Part shown: piece by piece, positions 24,191-33,075 of the stretch
How the letters are laid out: each line of letters begins with the position of its first letter
Position numbering within the stretch: the first letter of the stretch is position 1
Source: Rhodocyclaceae bacterium
Lineage (GTDB): Bacteria; Pseudomonadota; Gammaproteobacteria; Burkholderiales; Rhodocyclaceae
Direction: 5' to 3'
Assembly: GCA_023230455.1 (NCBI GenBank)
Contig: JALNXH010000020.1
Coordinates: 1 to 61,898, forward strand
Length of the DNA stretch: 61,898 nt
Notes under the pieces: model-generated
The model's database searches: none
What the model saw: only the letters and a program-made list of their open reading frames with translations
Told to the model about the DNA's origin: nothing
Made by a program: the position numbers and the translations under genes

Positions 24191-24547
24191 GTGGCCTGCG
24201 GACTCGATGCCGCAGTGAAACTGTGGGCCGGCGCCGTCGACACTCCGATTGCACTCGCCGAGTTGAAGGAAATCGCCGCCAGCTATCCGCCGCGACTGTC
24301 GATCATGCTTTCGTGTTTCCTGGTGCGGCGCCTGATCGTCCTCGGCCGCGACGTCTATGTGACGGCCGAGATAGAGCTATGCATCGCCGCCGGCCGCCAC
24401 AAGCAGGCCGAACTGCAGGTCGCCGACCGCATCAACGTCTCGGTATCGACCATCAAGGGCCACCTGCAAAGGCTCTACGGCAAGCTCGGCGTTGCCAGCC
24501 GCTCCGCCGCACTGGCGCGAGCGCGGGCGCTCAACCTGCTGCCGTAG
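24191..24547 (+). pseudogene. Remnant of a MalT/LuxR-type regulator
   Basis: The 118-codon frame is a collapsed copy of the C-terminal third of the 914-residue regulator at 30210-32954. Its first part (A-C-G-L-D-A-A-V-K-L-W ... S-C-F-L-V-R-R-L) matches near 32101-32250. A short middle (A-E-I-x-L-C...H-K-x-A-E) matches near 32365-32415. The end (V-A-D-R-I to L-N-L-L) matches near 32830-32954. Two internal stretches are deleted in frame and half of the HTH is gone. It cannot be a working regulator and has no start or ribosome site of its own. Confidence 0.85.
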
Positions 24548-24563
24548 ACAATGGGCGGCGGAG

Positions 24564-26663
24564 CTACGGCTTTGCCGCATTTTCCGCCTGGAGGTCAACG
24601 GAACGGCGGATCAGGTACTGCTGGATATCGGCGATATCGGCGTCGGTAAGGACGTTAGGACCGAACGCCGGCATACCTTTGTCGACGCGGGCGCCGCGCA
24701 GGATGCCGGCAAACTGGCCGTGCTTCTCCTTGCCCAGATAACGCAGGTCGGGCAGCACCCCGCCGCCCACTGCGGTGAGACCGTGGCAGCGGGAACAGAC
24801 CTGGTCGTAGCGAACCCGCCCGCGTCCGATCTGCGCCTCGTCCCCGCTCAGGGCCGGCGGCATCGGCATCGGTCCCAGCGCCGGCGGCGGCGCCGGCATC
24901 GACGCCGTGCCGCCGAGCTTGAAGGTGAGGATGCGGGCGTCGGCCCGCACTCCGGAACGCGCGGCGAACGGTCCCAACACCAACGGCGCGATACCGCCCC
25001 AGCCGGCCATGAAGGTGACGTACTGCTGCCCCTTCACCGCGTAGGTTACCGGCGCCGCGACGATGCCGGTGTTGGCCTGAACGTCCCACAGCAGCGCGCC
25101 GCTGTCGGCCGCATAGGCGCGCACGCGGCCGGTTGCGGTACCTTCGAACACCAGATTGCCGGCGGTGCTCAACGTGCCGCCATTGGGCTGGGTCGGGTAA
25201 TCCACCGCCCAGGCAGCTTTCTGTTTCACCGGGTCCCAGGCCAGCAGCTTGCCCTTGAACATTGTCGCCATCATCTGCTTCACCACCGCCGGATCTTCCG
25301 GCAGGGCGCCAAGCTCGACGCCCTGGTCGAAGGTGACGATATTGCGCGGCTCGGTCTGCTTGACCGGAGCCACCGCATATTGCGCGACGGTGTCCTGCAC
25401 CGGCAGGTACACCAACCCGGTCTGCGGGTTGTAGGACATCGGGTGCCAACTATGGGCGCCCAACGGCGACGGATAGATGAGCTTCGGTTCCTTGCGGTAA
25501 TCGGCGTCGCCGGTGAACACCGGACGGCCGGTCTCCTTATCGATGTGCGAAGCCCAGTTGGCGGGAGCGAACTTCTCTGCAGAGATGAGCTTGCCGGTCG
25601 TCCGGTCGATGACGTAAAAGAAGCCGTTCTTCGGCGCCTGCATCAACACCTTGGTCGGCTTGCCGTCGATCGACAGGTCGGCAAGGACGATGTGTTGGGT
25701 CGCGGTGTAGTCCCACATGTCGCCCGGCGTCGTCTGGTAGTGCCAGACGTATTGGCCGGTGTCGGGATTGAGGGCGACGATGGAGGAGAGGAACAGGTTG
25801 TCGCCCTTGCCTTCGCTACGCAGATCATAGTTCCAGTAGTAACCGTTGCCGACGCCGATGTAGAGCAGGTTCAGCTCGGAATCGTAGGCCATCGAATCCC
25901 AGACGGTACCGCCACCGCCGGCCTTGGCGTAGCGGTCGCCGAACCAGGTCTTCCGTGCCATGGCCATCGCCGCGTCTTCCGGCGGCAGTTGCGGATCGCC
26001 GGGAACGGTATAGAAGCGCCACGCCAACTTGCCACTCTTGGCGTCGTAGGCCGAGACGTAGCCGCGCACACCGGTCATGTCGGCGCCGCCGTTGCCGATG
26101 ATGACCCGGCCCTTGACCACCCGCGGTGCGCCGGTAATGGTGTAGGCGCGACTGCGGTCGATCAGGGTGTCGACTTCCCAGGCGCGTTTGCCGGTTTTGG
26201 CATTGATGGCGATCAGGCGGCCATCGAAGGAACCGACAAACACTTTGTCGCCCCAGGCGGCAACGCCGCGATTGACCACGTCGCAGCAACCGGCACCGGC
26301 ATGTTCGCGCGGGACCTTGGGATCGTATTTCCACAGCAGCCTGCCGTTCGCCGCATCGAGCGCATAGACGATGCTGTAGGGGCCGGTGGTGTACATCACG
26401 CCGTCGATGATCAGCGGCGTGGCTTCGACGCCGCGGTCGACGTCGAGCTTGAACTGCCAGGCCAGTCCGAGTTGGCCGACGTTGCTCTGGTCGATCTGCC
26501 GCAGCGGGCTGAAGCGCTGCTCGTCGTAGCTCCGTCCGTGGCTCAACCAGTTGCCCGGCTCGCGGTCGGCGGCGGCAATGCGCCGGGCATCGAGTTCAGC
26601 CGCCTGCGCAAACCCTGCGGCAGCGGAAATCAGGAACAGCAGCACTCGCCAGCGTCTTGTCAT
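24564..26663 (-). CDS. Quinohemoprotein (PQQ) alcohol dehydrogenase, type II
   Basis: 699 residues: signal peptide, eight-bladed PQQ propeller with the rare adjacent cysteines C126-C127 that form the disulfide over PQQ, W-D-Y motif with the likely catalytic aspartate, and a fused C-terminal cytochrome c domain with C-S-R-C-H at 623-627. It oxidises primary or secondary alcohols in the periplasm and passes electrons to cytochrome c or azurin. It is last in the minus-strand operon after P450, rubredoxin, reductase and ferredoxin, so it may oxidise the alcohol made by the P450. No PQQ biosynthesis gene is in the window. Confidence 0.92.
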   Translation of the reverse strand: MTRRWRVLLFLISAAAGFAQAAELDARRIAAADREPGNWLSHGRSYDEQRFSPLRQIDQSNVGQLGLAWQFKLDVDRGVEATPLIIDGVMYTTGPYSIVYALDAANGRLLWKYDPKVPREHAGAGCCDVVNRGVAAWGDKVFVGSFDGRLIAINAKTGKRAWEVDTLIDRSRAYTITGAPRVVKGRVIIGNGGADMTGVRGYVSAYDAKSGKLAWRFYTVPGDPQLPPEDAAMAMARKTWFGDRYAKAGGGGTVWDSMAYDSELNLLYIGVGNGYYWNYDLRSEGKGDNLFLSSIVALNPDTGQYVWHYQTTPGDMWDYTATQHIVLADLSIDGKPTKVLMQAPKNGFFYVIDRTTGKLISAEKFAPANWASHIDKETGRPVFTGDADYRKEPKLIYPSPLGAHSWHPMSYNPQTGLVYLPVQDTVAQYAVAPVKQTEPRNIVTFDQGVELGALPEDPAVVKQMMATMFKGKLLAWDPVKQKAAWAVDYPTQPNGGTLSTAGNLVFEGTATGRVRAYAADSGALLWDVQANTGIVAAPVTYAVKGQQYVTFMAGWGGIAPLVLGPFAARSGVRADARILTFKLGGTASMPAPPPALGPMPMPPALSGDEAQIGRGRVRYDQVCSRCHGLTAVGGGVLPDLRYLGKEKHGQFAGILRGARVDKGMPAFGPNVLTDADIADIQQYLIRRSVDLQAENAAKP

Positions 26664-26787
26664 TACGGTACTCCGCGGTCAATGAAGCGTTGGATAAATG
26701 GGCGGAGCGGCCACCCGCCTAACGACGAATCATAAACAACGCAGGCGGCGCCCGCCCACTCCTTAAGAGCGGCGCGGGCCGCGCAAC

Positions 26788-27108
26788 TCAGCCCTGCGAC
26801 TCCGGCACATGAACGCACAGGCCGTCGAGGTCCGGGCTGGCGATCAGCTGGCAGGAGAGCCGCACGTTATCGGCGGCGCAGCCTAAGAACTGCAGCATCT
26901 GCGCTTCCTCGTCGGAGCGCCGTCCGGCCTTCTCCAGCCACTCCGGCGGGATACTCACCAGGCAGGTGCCGCAGGTCATGGCACCGCCGCAGTCGGCTTC
27001 GATGCCCGGGACGTTGTGGCTGACCGCCCCCTGCATCAGGGAGGTACCGTCCGCCACCTCGATGCAATGGGGCGTGCCGTCGTGTTCGATGAAAGTGATC
27101 TTGGCCAT
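26788..27108 (-). CDS. [2Fe-2S] ferredoxin, putidaredoxin/terpredoxin type
   Basis: 106 residues with the adrenodoxin-type ligands C40, C46, C49 and C86 and the T-C-G-T-C-L stretch. Such ferredoxins carry electrons from an FAD reductase to class I bacterial P450s. It lies 28 bases after the reductase gene in the operon, between reductase and quinohemoprotein, and presumably serves the P450 at 28696-29976. Confidence 0.93.
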   Translation of the reverse strand: MAKITFIEHDGTPHCIEVADGTSLMQGAVSHNVPGIEADCGGAMTCGTCLVSIPPEWLEKAGRRSDEEAQMLQFLGCAADNVRLSCQLIASPDLDGLCVHVPESQG

Positions 27109-27136
27109 GGCGATTTCCGGAAATCAGTCGATTGCC

Positions 27137-28375
27137 TCAGGCAATCAGTTCGGTGAGCGGAACGGCAAGGTCGGCGAGCTGCGCAGCGGTGAGCACCTTG
27201 CCGGAAGCGATCAGCTTCTTGCCGGCGAAGAATTCCGGCGGCGCGCTGATCGCTTCCACCGTCACTACCCGTCCGTCGCGCAGATGGAAGACGGCGAACT
27301 TGTCCGCTTCCGGATCGCCGCGCACGACGAGTTCGTCGGCATCGAACGGCAGACCGGCGATCTGTAGCTTGAGGTCGTACTGATCGGACCAGAACCAGGG
27401 CACCTCGGCGTGGGCCGGTTCGCGCCCGGTGATGACGGCAGCGACACGCTTGGCCTGTTCCATGCTGCTCGGCACGCTCTCCAGACGCAGCGCGCGCTGA
27501 TACAGGGGATGCGGGCGCTTGGCGACGTCGCCGAGGGCGAAGACGTGAGGTACCGAAGTACGGCAATCGTCATCGACGGTGATGCCGTCGTTGCAAGCAA
27601 TCCCGGCGGCGGCCGCCAGCGCAATCGCCGGAGCGGCGCCGACGCCGATCAGCAGCGCATCGCAGGGAAAGCGGCGACCGTCGGCGAGGCGCACGGCTTC
27701 GGCGCGGTCGGTACCTTCGATGGCCTCGATGTTGGCAGCGAGAGCGAAGCCGACGCCGTGTCGCTCGTGATAGCGTTGTAGAAAAGCGGAGATCGGCACG
27801 CTGGCAACGCGTTCGAGAAGCCGCGGCGCCTTCTCGATCACCACCACCTCGGCGCCGAGGGCGCGGGCGGTAGCAGCGCATTCGAGACCGACATAGCCGC
27901 CGCCGATGATCGCCAGACGCTTGCCGGGGCCGAGTGCGCCGCGCAGCTTCTCGGCGTCGGCCAGATTGCGCAGGGTCATCACGTTGTGATGGCCGGCGCC
28001 GGGCAGCGGCAGGGTGCGCGGATAGGCGCCGGTGGCGAGGATCAGTTCGTCGTAGGGCAGCCGCTCACCGGTGGCTAGCGCAACGCAACGTGCGGCAGGG
28101 TCGATGGACTCGACGCGCACGCAGAGGCGCAACTCGACATTCTGCTCGCTATAGAACGGACCGGGCTTGAGCGCCAAGCCGTCGACCGTGACATCGCCCT
28201 TCAGCCATGCCTTGGAGAGCGGTGGGCGATGGTAGGGCGCGACAGGTTCCTCGCCGATCAAGGTGATCGTGCCGGCGAAGCCGTACTGGCGCAAAAAGCC
28301 GACGACGGCGCCGCCGCCGTGGCCGCCGCCGACGACGACGATGCGGCGGGGCGTTTCAGGGATTTCCAAATTCAT
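27137..28375 (-). CDS. FAD-dependent ferredoxin (or rubredoxin) reductase
   Basis: 412 residues. Two Rossmann motifs are visible, V-V-V-G-G-G-H-G-G near 13 for FAD and I-I-G-G-G-Y-V-G-L-E near 155 for NAD(P)H. A-T-G-A and V-F-A-L-G-D-V follow, the pattern of putidaredoxin, terpredoxin and rubredoxin reductases. It transfers electrons from NAD(P)H to the ferredoxin at 26788 and perhaps to the rubredoxin at 28505. A small hairpin (27130-27146) covers its stop codon. Confidence 0.92.
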   Translation of the reverse strand: MNLEIPETPRRIVVVGGGHGGGAVVGFLRQYGFAGTITLIGEEPVAPYHRPPLSKAWLKGDVTVDGLALKPGPFYSEQNVELRLCVRVESIDPAARCVALATGERLPYDELILATGAYPRTLPLPGAGHHNVMTLRNLADAEKLRGALGPGKRLAIIGGGYVGLECAATARALGAEVVVIEKAPRLLERVASVPISAFLQRYHERHGVGFALAANIEAIEGTDRAEAVRLADGRRFPCDALLIGVGAAPAIALAAAAGIACNDGITVDDDCRTSVPHVFALGDVAKRPHPLYQRALRLESVPSSMEQAKRVAAVITGREPAHAEVPWFWSDQYDLKLQIAGLPFDADELVVRGDPEADKFAVFHLRDGRVVTVEAISAPPEFFAGKKLIASGKVLTAAQLADLAVPLTELIA

Positions 28376-28452
28376 AACGCAATGCTCTCCGTGGGGGTCA
28401 GGGTCGATTCGGCGGAACCTACCTGTCGCGCTCCGCCGTAATACCGCAGTTT

Positions 28453-28487
28453 GCCATCGCCGAAGCGCTTTTCGCTGCGGCGATGGC
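28453..28487. other. Strong intercistronic hairpin in the P450 operon
   Basis: GCCATCGCCG (28453-28462) pairs with CGGCGATGGC (28478-28487), and AGCG/CGCT continue the stem inside after one mismatch, leaving a five-base loop. It lies in the 129-base gap between rubredoxin and reductase genes. No T run; it probably partitions or protects the mRNA. Confidence 0.6.
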
Positions 28488-28504
28488 GCCGCATCAGCGC
28501 AGGT

Positions 28505-28684
28505 TCAGCCTTCGTAAAGCACGTAGGCATCCTTGGTGGCACCGCAGTTGGGGCACATCCAGCCGTCGGGAATATCCTCGAAGCGGGTCCCCGGAGCGAT
28601 GCCGCCCTCGGCGTCGCCGAGCGCCTCGTCGTAAATTTCGCCGCAGGTGGTGCATTGCCACTTGCGATAGGCGGGTGCAATCAT
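28505..28684 (-). CDS. Rubredoxin
   Basis: 59 residues with the two C-x2-C-G knuckles (C11, C14, C44, C47) and the rubredoxin core P-G-T-R-F-E-D-I-P-D-G-W. A single Fe(Cys)4 electron carrier, normally paired with alkane hydroxylases rather than P450s. It lies 11 bases after the P450 stop. The ATG at 28684 gives family length; the longer open frame overlaps the P450 gene and is not used. Confidence 0.93.
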   Translation of the reverse strand: MIAPAYRKWQCTTCGEIYDEALGDAEGGIAPGTRFEDIPDGWMCPNCGATKDAYVLYEG

Positions 28685-28695
28685 GCTCGCGCTCC

Positions 28696-29976
28696 TTATT
28701 TCATCGTGTAGCGGATCGGCACGGACTTCGGCCCGCAGACAAACTCGGACTCCTGCCACTTGCCTTCGCCGGCCATTTCCAGCGACTCCAGACGCGGAAT
28801 CAACTCCTCCCATAACACGCGCATTTCCAGCCGCGCCAGATGTTGGCCGAGGCAGATATGCGAACCGTAACTGAAGCCGATGTGGCGGTTCGGCGTGCGG
28901 TCGGGCTTGAAGGCAAACGGGTCGTCGAAGACCTCCTCGTCTTTGTTGGCCGACAGGTAAGAGACATAGAGGCGATCGCCCTTCCTGATCTGGCGGCCGG
29001 ACAGTTCATAGTCCTGCGTCGCCGAACGGATGAAGGCCATCGGCGGCGTCGAAATGCGGATCGATTCCTCGACGAAACCGGGGATCAGCTTCGGGTCGGC
29101 CTTCATGCGCGCCAGCAGTTCGGGGTTGCGCGCCAGGATCCACATCGTGTTGCCCATGGTGGCGGCCGTGGTGTCGTGGCCGGCGGTGGAGGCGATGACG
29201 AAGTAGGAAATCATGCCGCGCTCGTCCATCGGCTTGCCGTTGATCTTGCCGTTGGCGATCAGCGAAGCCACATCCTGGCGCGGGTGCGCCTGGCGGTCGG
29301 CAATCACCGGATCGTAGTAGGCCTTGATCTCGTCATAGACGATCTGCCAGGTGCGCACCTGGTGCTCCGGGTCGTCGAGCTTGGAGCCGGGGCGGCAGAG
29401 ATCGGGGTCGGCGTAGCTGAGGAACCACTGCGTCAGGCGAAGCATGATGGCGTGGTGTTCCTTGGGCAGGCCGATCAGGTTGCAGATGACTTCCAGCGGG
29501 TAGAGCATGGCGAATTCGTCGGCGAAATCGCACTCGGTCTTTTGTGCCATCCGGTCGATATAGCCGCGCACGGTCTCGCGCACCGAGGATTCCAGCGTGG
29601 CGATGCTCTGCGGCATGAAGATGTCCTTCAGCACATTGCGATACTCGGTATGGTCCGGCTTGTCCATGTGCACCAGGGTGCGGAAGATGTGCGGCTGGCC
29701 GCCGCTGTAGTCCTTCAGCATCTGCTCCGCCATCTTCGACACCGGCGTCTTGGAAACATCGCCGCTGTGGAAGATCTCGTCGAGGCGCGAGACTTCGCGC
29801 ACATCCTTGTACTTGGTCACCACCCAGTGCGGGTCGTAGCCCGGCACCTCGACCTTGGCCAACGGATAGTCGCGGCGCAGGGTGGTGAAGATATCCTCGA
29901 CGGCTTCCCGATGTTTGTAGGATGCGGGGTTCCAGACGGGGGCGAACAACTCGGGCGGAATCGTCAAATCGGACAT
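28696..29976 (-). CDS. Cytochrome P450, CYP108 (P450terp)-like
   Basis: 426 residues with I-helix A-G-H-D-T-T, E-x2-R in E-E-S-I-R, heme loop F-S-Y-G-S-H-I-C-L-G (C375) and an end G-P-K-S-V-P-I-R-Y-T close to that of terpineol hydroxylase CYP108A1. It is a soluble class I P450 fed by the operon's reductase and ferredoxin. Likely substrates are terpenoids or other hydrophobic alicyclic or aromatic compounds; sterols cannot be excluded. It is the first gene of the operon and is divergent from a MalT-type regulator. Confidence 0.92.
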   Translation of the reverse strand: MSDLTIPPELFAPVWNPASYKHREAVEDIFTTLRRDYPLAKVEVPGYDPHWVVTKYKDVREVSRLDEIFHSGDVSKTPVSKMAEQMLKDYSGGQPHIFRTLVHMDKPDHTEYRNVLKDIFMPQSIATLESSVRETVRGYIDRMAQKTECDFADEFAMLYPLEVICNLIGLPKEHHAIMLRLTQWFLSYADPDLCRPGSKLDDPEHQVRTWQIVYDEIKAYYDPVIADRQAHPRQDVASLIANGKINGKPMDERGMISYFVIASTAGHDTTAATMGNTMWILARNPELLARMKADPKLIPGFVEESIRISTPPMAFIRSATQDYELSGRQIRKGDRLYVSYLSANKDEEVFDDPFAFKPDRTPNRHIGFSYGSHICLGQHLARLEMRVLWEELIPRLESLEMAGEGKWQESEFVCGPKSVPIRYTMK

Positions 29977-30063
29977 CGTGCTTCTCCTATGGGGATAACG
30001 GGGTACGCCAACCGCCCCAGCCGGGGCGCCAAGAGCCGGGCTTTAACGATCCGCCCGCCATGT

Positions 30064-30138
30064 ACTATTCAGGTAAATAGTCTAGGATTGAAGCTTTAAG
30101 CTGGAACAGTACTTAAGTACTGTTTTGATCCGGGTCAT
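30064..30138. promoter_or_regulatory. Divergent control region between P450 operon and regulator
   Basis: It contains the inverted repeat ACTATT-CAGGTA-AATAGT (30064-30081), a perfect 20-base palindrome AACAGTACTTAAGTACTGTT (30105-30124) and an FNR-like TTGATCCGGGTCAT (30125-30138) with two mismatches. The region is markedly AT-richer than its surroundings. The 20-base palindrome is the best operator candidate for the divergent regulator or an unlinked repressor. Confidence 0.6.
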
Positions 30139-30209
30139 AATGCGTCCTCCGACGCAGTCGCCAGCCGATGCCGGCACCGCGGGCCGCCAGAAACAGGGGT
30201 GAAAAGACA

Positions 30210-32954
30210 GTGGTGCAAATAGCGGCGACAGCCGGCGCAAAGCTGCGCGAACGCCGGGTCGGGCGCAGCGCTCCGCCGAATTTCATGTTCCCGCCGGTGC
30301 GTACGCGGGTGCTGGCCGAGATCGAAGCGGCGGGCACCCGGCCGCGGGTGCTGGGCATTGTCGCCCCGGTCGGCTATGGCAAGACGGTGCTGATGACCAG
30401 CTTCTTCGCCGACCTCAAGGCGCAGGGCGAGGCCTGCTTCTGGACCGCCCTCGACGACCGCGACAACAGCATCGAGCGCGTGCTCGTCCTGCTCGAAGAA
30501 ATGGCCTATCGGCACAGCGAACAACTGCACCCGACGCAGGCGCTGTTTCGCGGCGACGAGCCGCTGGAAAGCCGCATCGACCGGCTGGTGGAAGCCGCCG
30601 CAGGCTATTCGAGGCCGTTCACCGCCTTCGTCGACAACCTCGACAGCTGTAGCGAGGACGGCCTCGGCCACGTCCTCGACCGGCTGCTGTTCGAGACGCC
30701 GGAGACGGTGCGCTTCGTGTTTTCCAGCACCGCCGAGCTGCCTCTGAATCTGGCCCGCGCCAAGCTCGAAGGGTTGATCCGCCAGATCGGCTATCCTGAA
30801 CTCAGCCTCAATCGCGGCGAAACGGCCGAATTGCTGGGCGCGGAGCTCGGCGCTGCCATCGGCGACGACGGGATCGAGGCCGTAATGCGACAGACCGAAG
30901 GCTGGCCGGCCGCGGTACGCCTGGTACAGATCGTTCTCACCGCCAGCGACCAGCCGCACACACTGCTGGAGAAATTCTCCGGCGCCGACGAGGATCTCGC
31001 CGCCCTGCTCAACCGACAAGTGCTTTCCGGCTTCCCCGCCGAGTTGCGCCAGTTCCTCCTCGACATCGCCCCGCTGCGCAGCTTCTGCGCCGATCTCTGC
31101 CGCCATGCCAGCGGCAACGGCGACGCCGAACGCCATCTGGCGCTGTTGCTGAAGCGCAACGTGTTCGTCATCCCGCTCGACCGCAACCGTACCTGGTACC
31201 GCCTGCACGGCCTGTTCCGCGAGTACCTGCTGGGCGAGGCCGAACGCACCCTTGCCGCGCCGCGACGACAGAAGGTGCTGGCCCGCGCCGCCGAATGGTG
31301 CGAGGAAAACGGCTACCGCCGCGAAGCCGTCGACTACGCGCTGGCCGCCGGCGCCAGCGCCGCCGCCAGTCGCATCCTCGACCGCACGGCGACAGAGTTC
31401 GTGCGCAACCGCGGCGACATCCCGCAATACATCGCCTGGGTCGAAGCCTGCCACGCGCGGCGCTGGACGCTGGGCTGGGCGACCGAATACTGGTACATCT
31501 GGGCGCTGGTGATGCACCGCCGCTACGACTACGCACGCCAGCAGATGCAGCGTCTGGCGCGCCACCTCGGCCGCGCACAAAGCACCGGCGACGACGGCGG
31601 GCGCCTCGGCGACGTACAGCGGCAGCTCGACATCATCAAGGTCTGCCTCGATGTATTCACCGACCGTCTCGCCGACGCGCAGCGCAACGCCGAGCAGTGG
31701 CTGGCCGGCTCGGCCACCGACGACCCGTTCGACGTCACCGCGGCGCGCTGCGTGCAGAGCATCTACTTCTCCAGCGCCTTCATGTTCGTCGAGGCACGTG
31801 AGGCCGCGCAGGCGGCGCAGGCCTCGGCCTTCCAGACCGGCAGCGCCTACGCCCGGGGCTGGATCGTCGCACTCAGCGCCCTGCCGCCGATCCTCGAAGG
31901 CAACTACGCGCTGATCCATCCGGAGCTTACCGCCGCACTCGCCACCCTGCGCGCCACCCTCGGCGAGGGCGCCGGCATCTGCGGCACGGTGGCCCTGCTC
32001 GGCGCCCAGTGCGCCGTCGAAATGGGCCGCGACGACGAAGCCCGCACGCTGCTCACGCTGGGCATGCGCACCTCGCAGGTACACGGTTTCGTCGATGCCG
32101 TCGCCTGCGGCCTCGACGCCGCAGTAAAGCTGTGGCGCGGGGGTGGCGACGACCCGTTCTCGATCGCGCAGTTGCGCGAGATCGCCGGCAGCTACCCGCC
32201 GCGGCTCGGCTTGATGCTCTCCTGCTTTCTCGTGCGACGCCTGCTACAGCTCGACCGGCGTGAAGAAGCGCGCGAGGAAGCCGCGCACATCGGCCTCCTC
32301 GTCGATGGCACCGCGGTGACAAAACCGGTCGCTGTCGCCCGCGCCCGCGACGCCTTCGTCGCCGCCGAAATCGGACTCTGTCTCGCTGGCGACCAGCACA
32401 AACGCGCCGAAACGCTGATCGCCGAGGAAACCCGGCGCGCACGCGCCGAAGGGCGCGCCGCGCGGCTGGTGGAACTGGCGCTCGATGAAGCCGCACTGGC
32501 CGCACAGATACAAAATTCGGTCATCGGCAACCGCCACCTCACTCGCGCCATCAGCCTCGCGGCGGTGCGCGGCATCGTCCGCCCATTCAACGACCGCGCC
32601 GCGATGATCGCCACCCTGGTCGAGGACACCAAGCCCTCCGAGTGGGGCTTTGCACTGGCGCAGGAACGCCGTTTCTTCGCCGAAATCTGCCGCCGCCTGC
32701 CGATCAGCGACCGCTCGTTACAGGACAAGCTGGTACTGCTGAACCTCGAAACGCGCCTGCTCGACCCGCTCACCAAGCGCCAGCTGGAACTGCTCAGCCT
32801 GCTCGACGCCGGCCTCTCCAACCAGCAGGTGGCCGACCGCATCCACGTCACGCTGACCACCGTAAAGGGCCACCTGCAAAAACTTTACGCCAAGCTCGGC
32901 GTCTCCAGCCGCGCCGCGGCGCTGGCACGGGCGCGGGCGTTGAATCTGCTGTAG
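30210..32954 (+). CDS. MalT/LAL-type ATP-dependent LuxR-family regulator
   Basis: 914 residues from the GTG at 30210 (AGGGGTG upstream); an in-frame ATG at 30168 would add 14 residues and cannot be ruled out. STAND-type NTPase with Walker A A-P-V-G-Y-G-K-T near residue 47, a winged-helix and TPR-like sensor middle, and a C-terminal LuxR HTH (about 850-910, L-S-N-Q-Q-V-A-D-R-I and K-G-H-L-Q-K-L-Y-A-K-L). Such proteins activate when they bind both inducer and ATP. Divergent from the P450 operon, it is its likely activator. A decayed partial copy sits at 24191-24547, at the operon's other end. Confidence 0.9.
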   Translation: MVQIAATAGAKLRERRVGRSAPPNFMFPPVRTRVLAEIEAAGTRPRVLGIVAPVGYGKTVLMTSFFADLKAQGEACFWTALDDRDNSIERVLVLLEEMAYRHSEQLHPTQALFRGDEPLESRIDRLVEAAAGYSRPFTAFVDNLDSCSEDGLGHVLDRLLFETPETVRFVFSSTAELPLNLARAKLEGLIRQIGYPELSLNRGETAELLGAELGAAIGDDGIEAVMRQTEGWPAAVRLVQIVLTASDQPHTLLEKFSGADEDLAALLNRQVLSGFPAELRQFLLDIAPLRSFCADLCRHASGNGDAERHLALLLKRNVFVIPLDRNRTWYRLHGLFREYLLGEAERTLAAPRRQKVLARAAEWCEENGYRREAVDYALAAGASAAASRILDRTATEFVRNRGDIPQYIAWVEACHARRWTLGWATEYWYIWALVMHRRYDYARQQMQRLARHLGRAQSTGDDGGRLGDVQRQLDIIKVCLDVFTDRLADAQRNAEQWLAGSATDDPFDVTAARCVQSIYFSSAFMFVEAREAAQAAQASAFQTGSAYARGWIVALSALPPILEGNYALIHPELTAALATLRATLGEGAGICGTVALLGAQCAVEMGRDDEARTLLTLGMRTSQVHGFVDAVACGLDAAVKLWRGGGDDPFSIAQLREIAGSYPPRLGLMLSCFLVRRLLQLDRREEAREEAAHIGLLVDGTAVTKPVAVARARDAFVAAEIGLCLAGDQHKRAETLIAEETRRARAEGRAARLVELALDEAALAAQIQNSVIGNRHLTRAISLAAVRGIVRPFNDRAAMIATLVEDTKPSEWGFALAQERRFFAEICRRLPISDRSLQDKLVLLNLETRLLDPLTKRQLELLSLLDAGLSNQQVADRIHVTLTTVKGHLQKLYAKLGVSSRAAALARARALNLL

Positions 32955-33075
32955 CCGAGCGACCTCAGTTGCGGTATTGCAGATTGCCTGGACCGGTACA
33001 AACGCGTAGATTCAACGCGCGGCGGCCGGATTCGAAGCGTATCTCAAACCAAGTAGTCGATCGAAAGGAGTCAAC

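Noticed and set aside
24191..24547. A short functional LuxR-type orphan (solo) regulator
   Set aside because: The first half of the HTH is missing and the frame is a patchwork of three distant segments of the larger regulator.
24492..26735. Long plus-strand open frame opposite the quinohemoprotein gene
   Set aside because: Shadow of the minus-strand gene, whose PQQ and heme motifs are complete.
30135..32084. 649-codon minus-strand open frame opposite the MalT-type regulator
   Set aside because: Antisense shadow with no recognisable motif. The plus-strand frame has a Walker A motif and a LuxR HTH.
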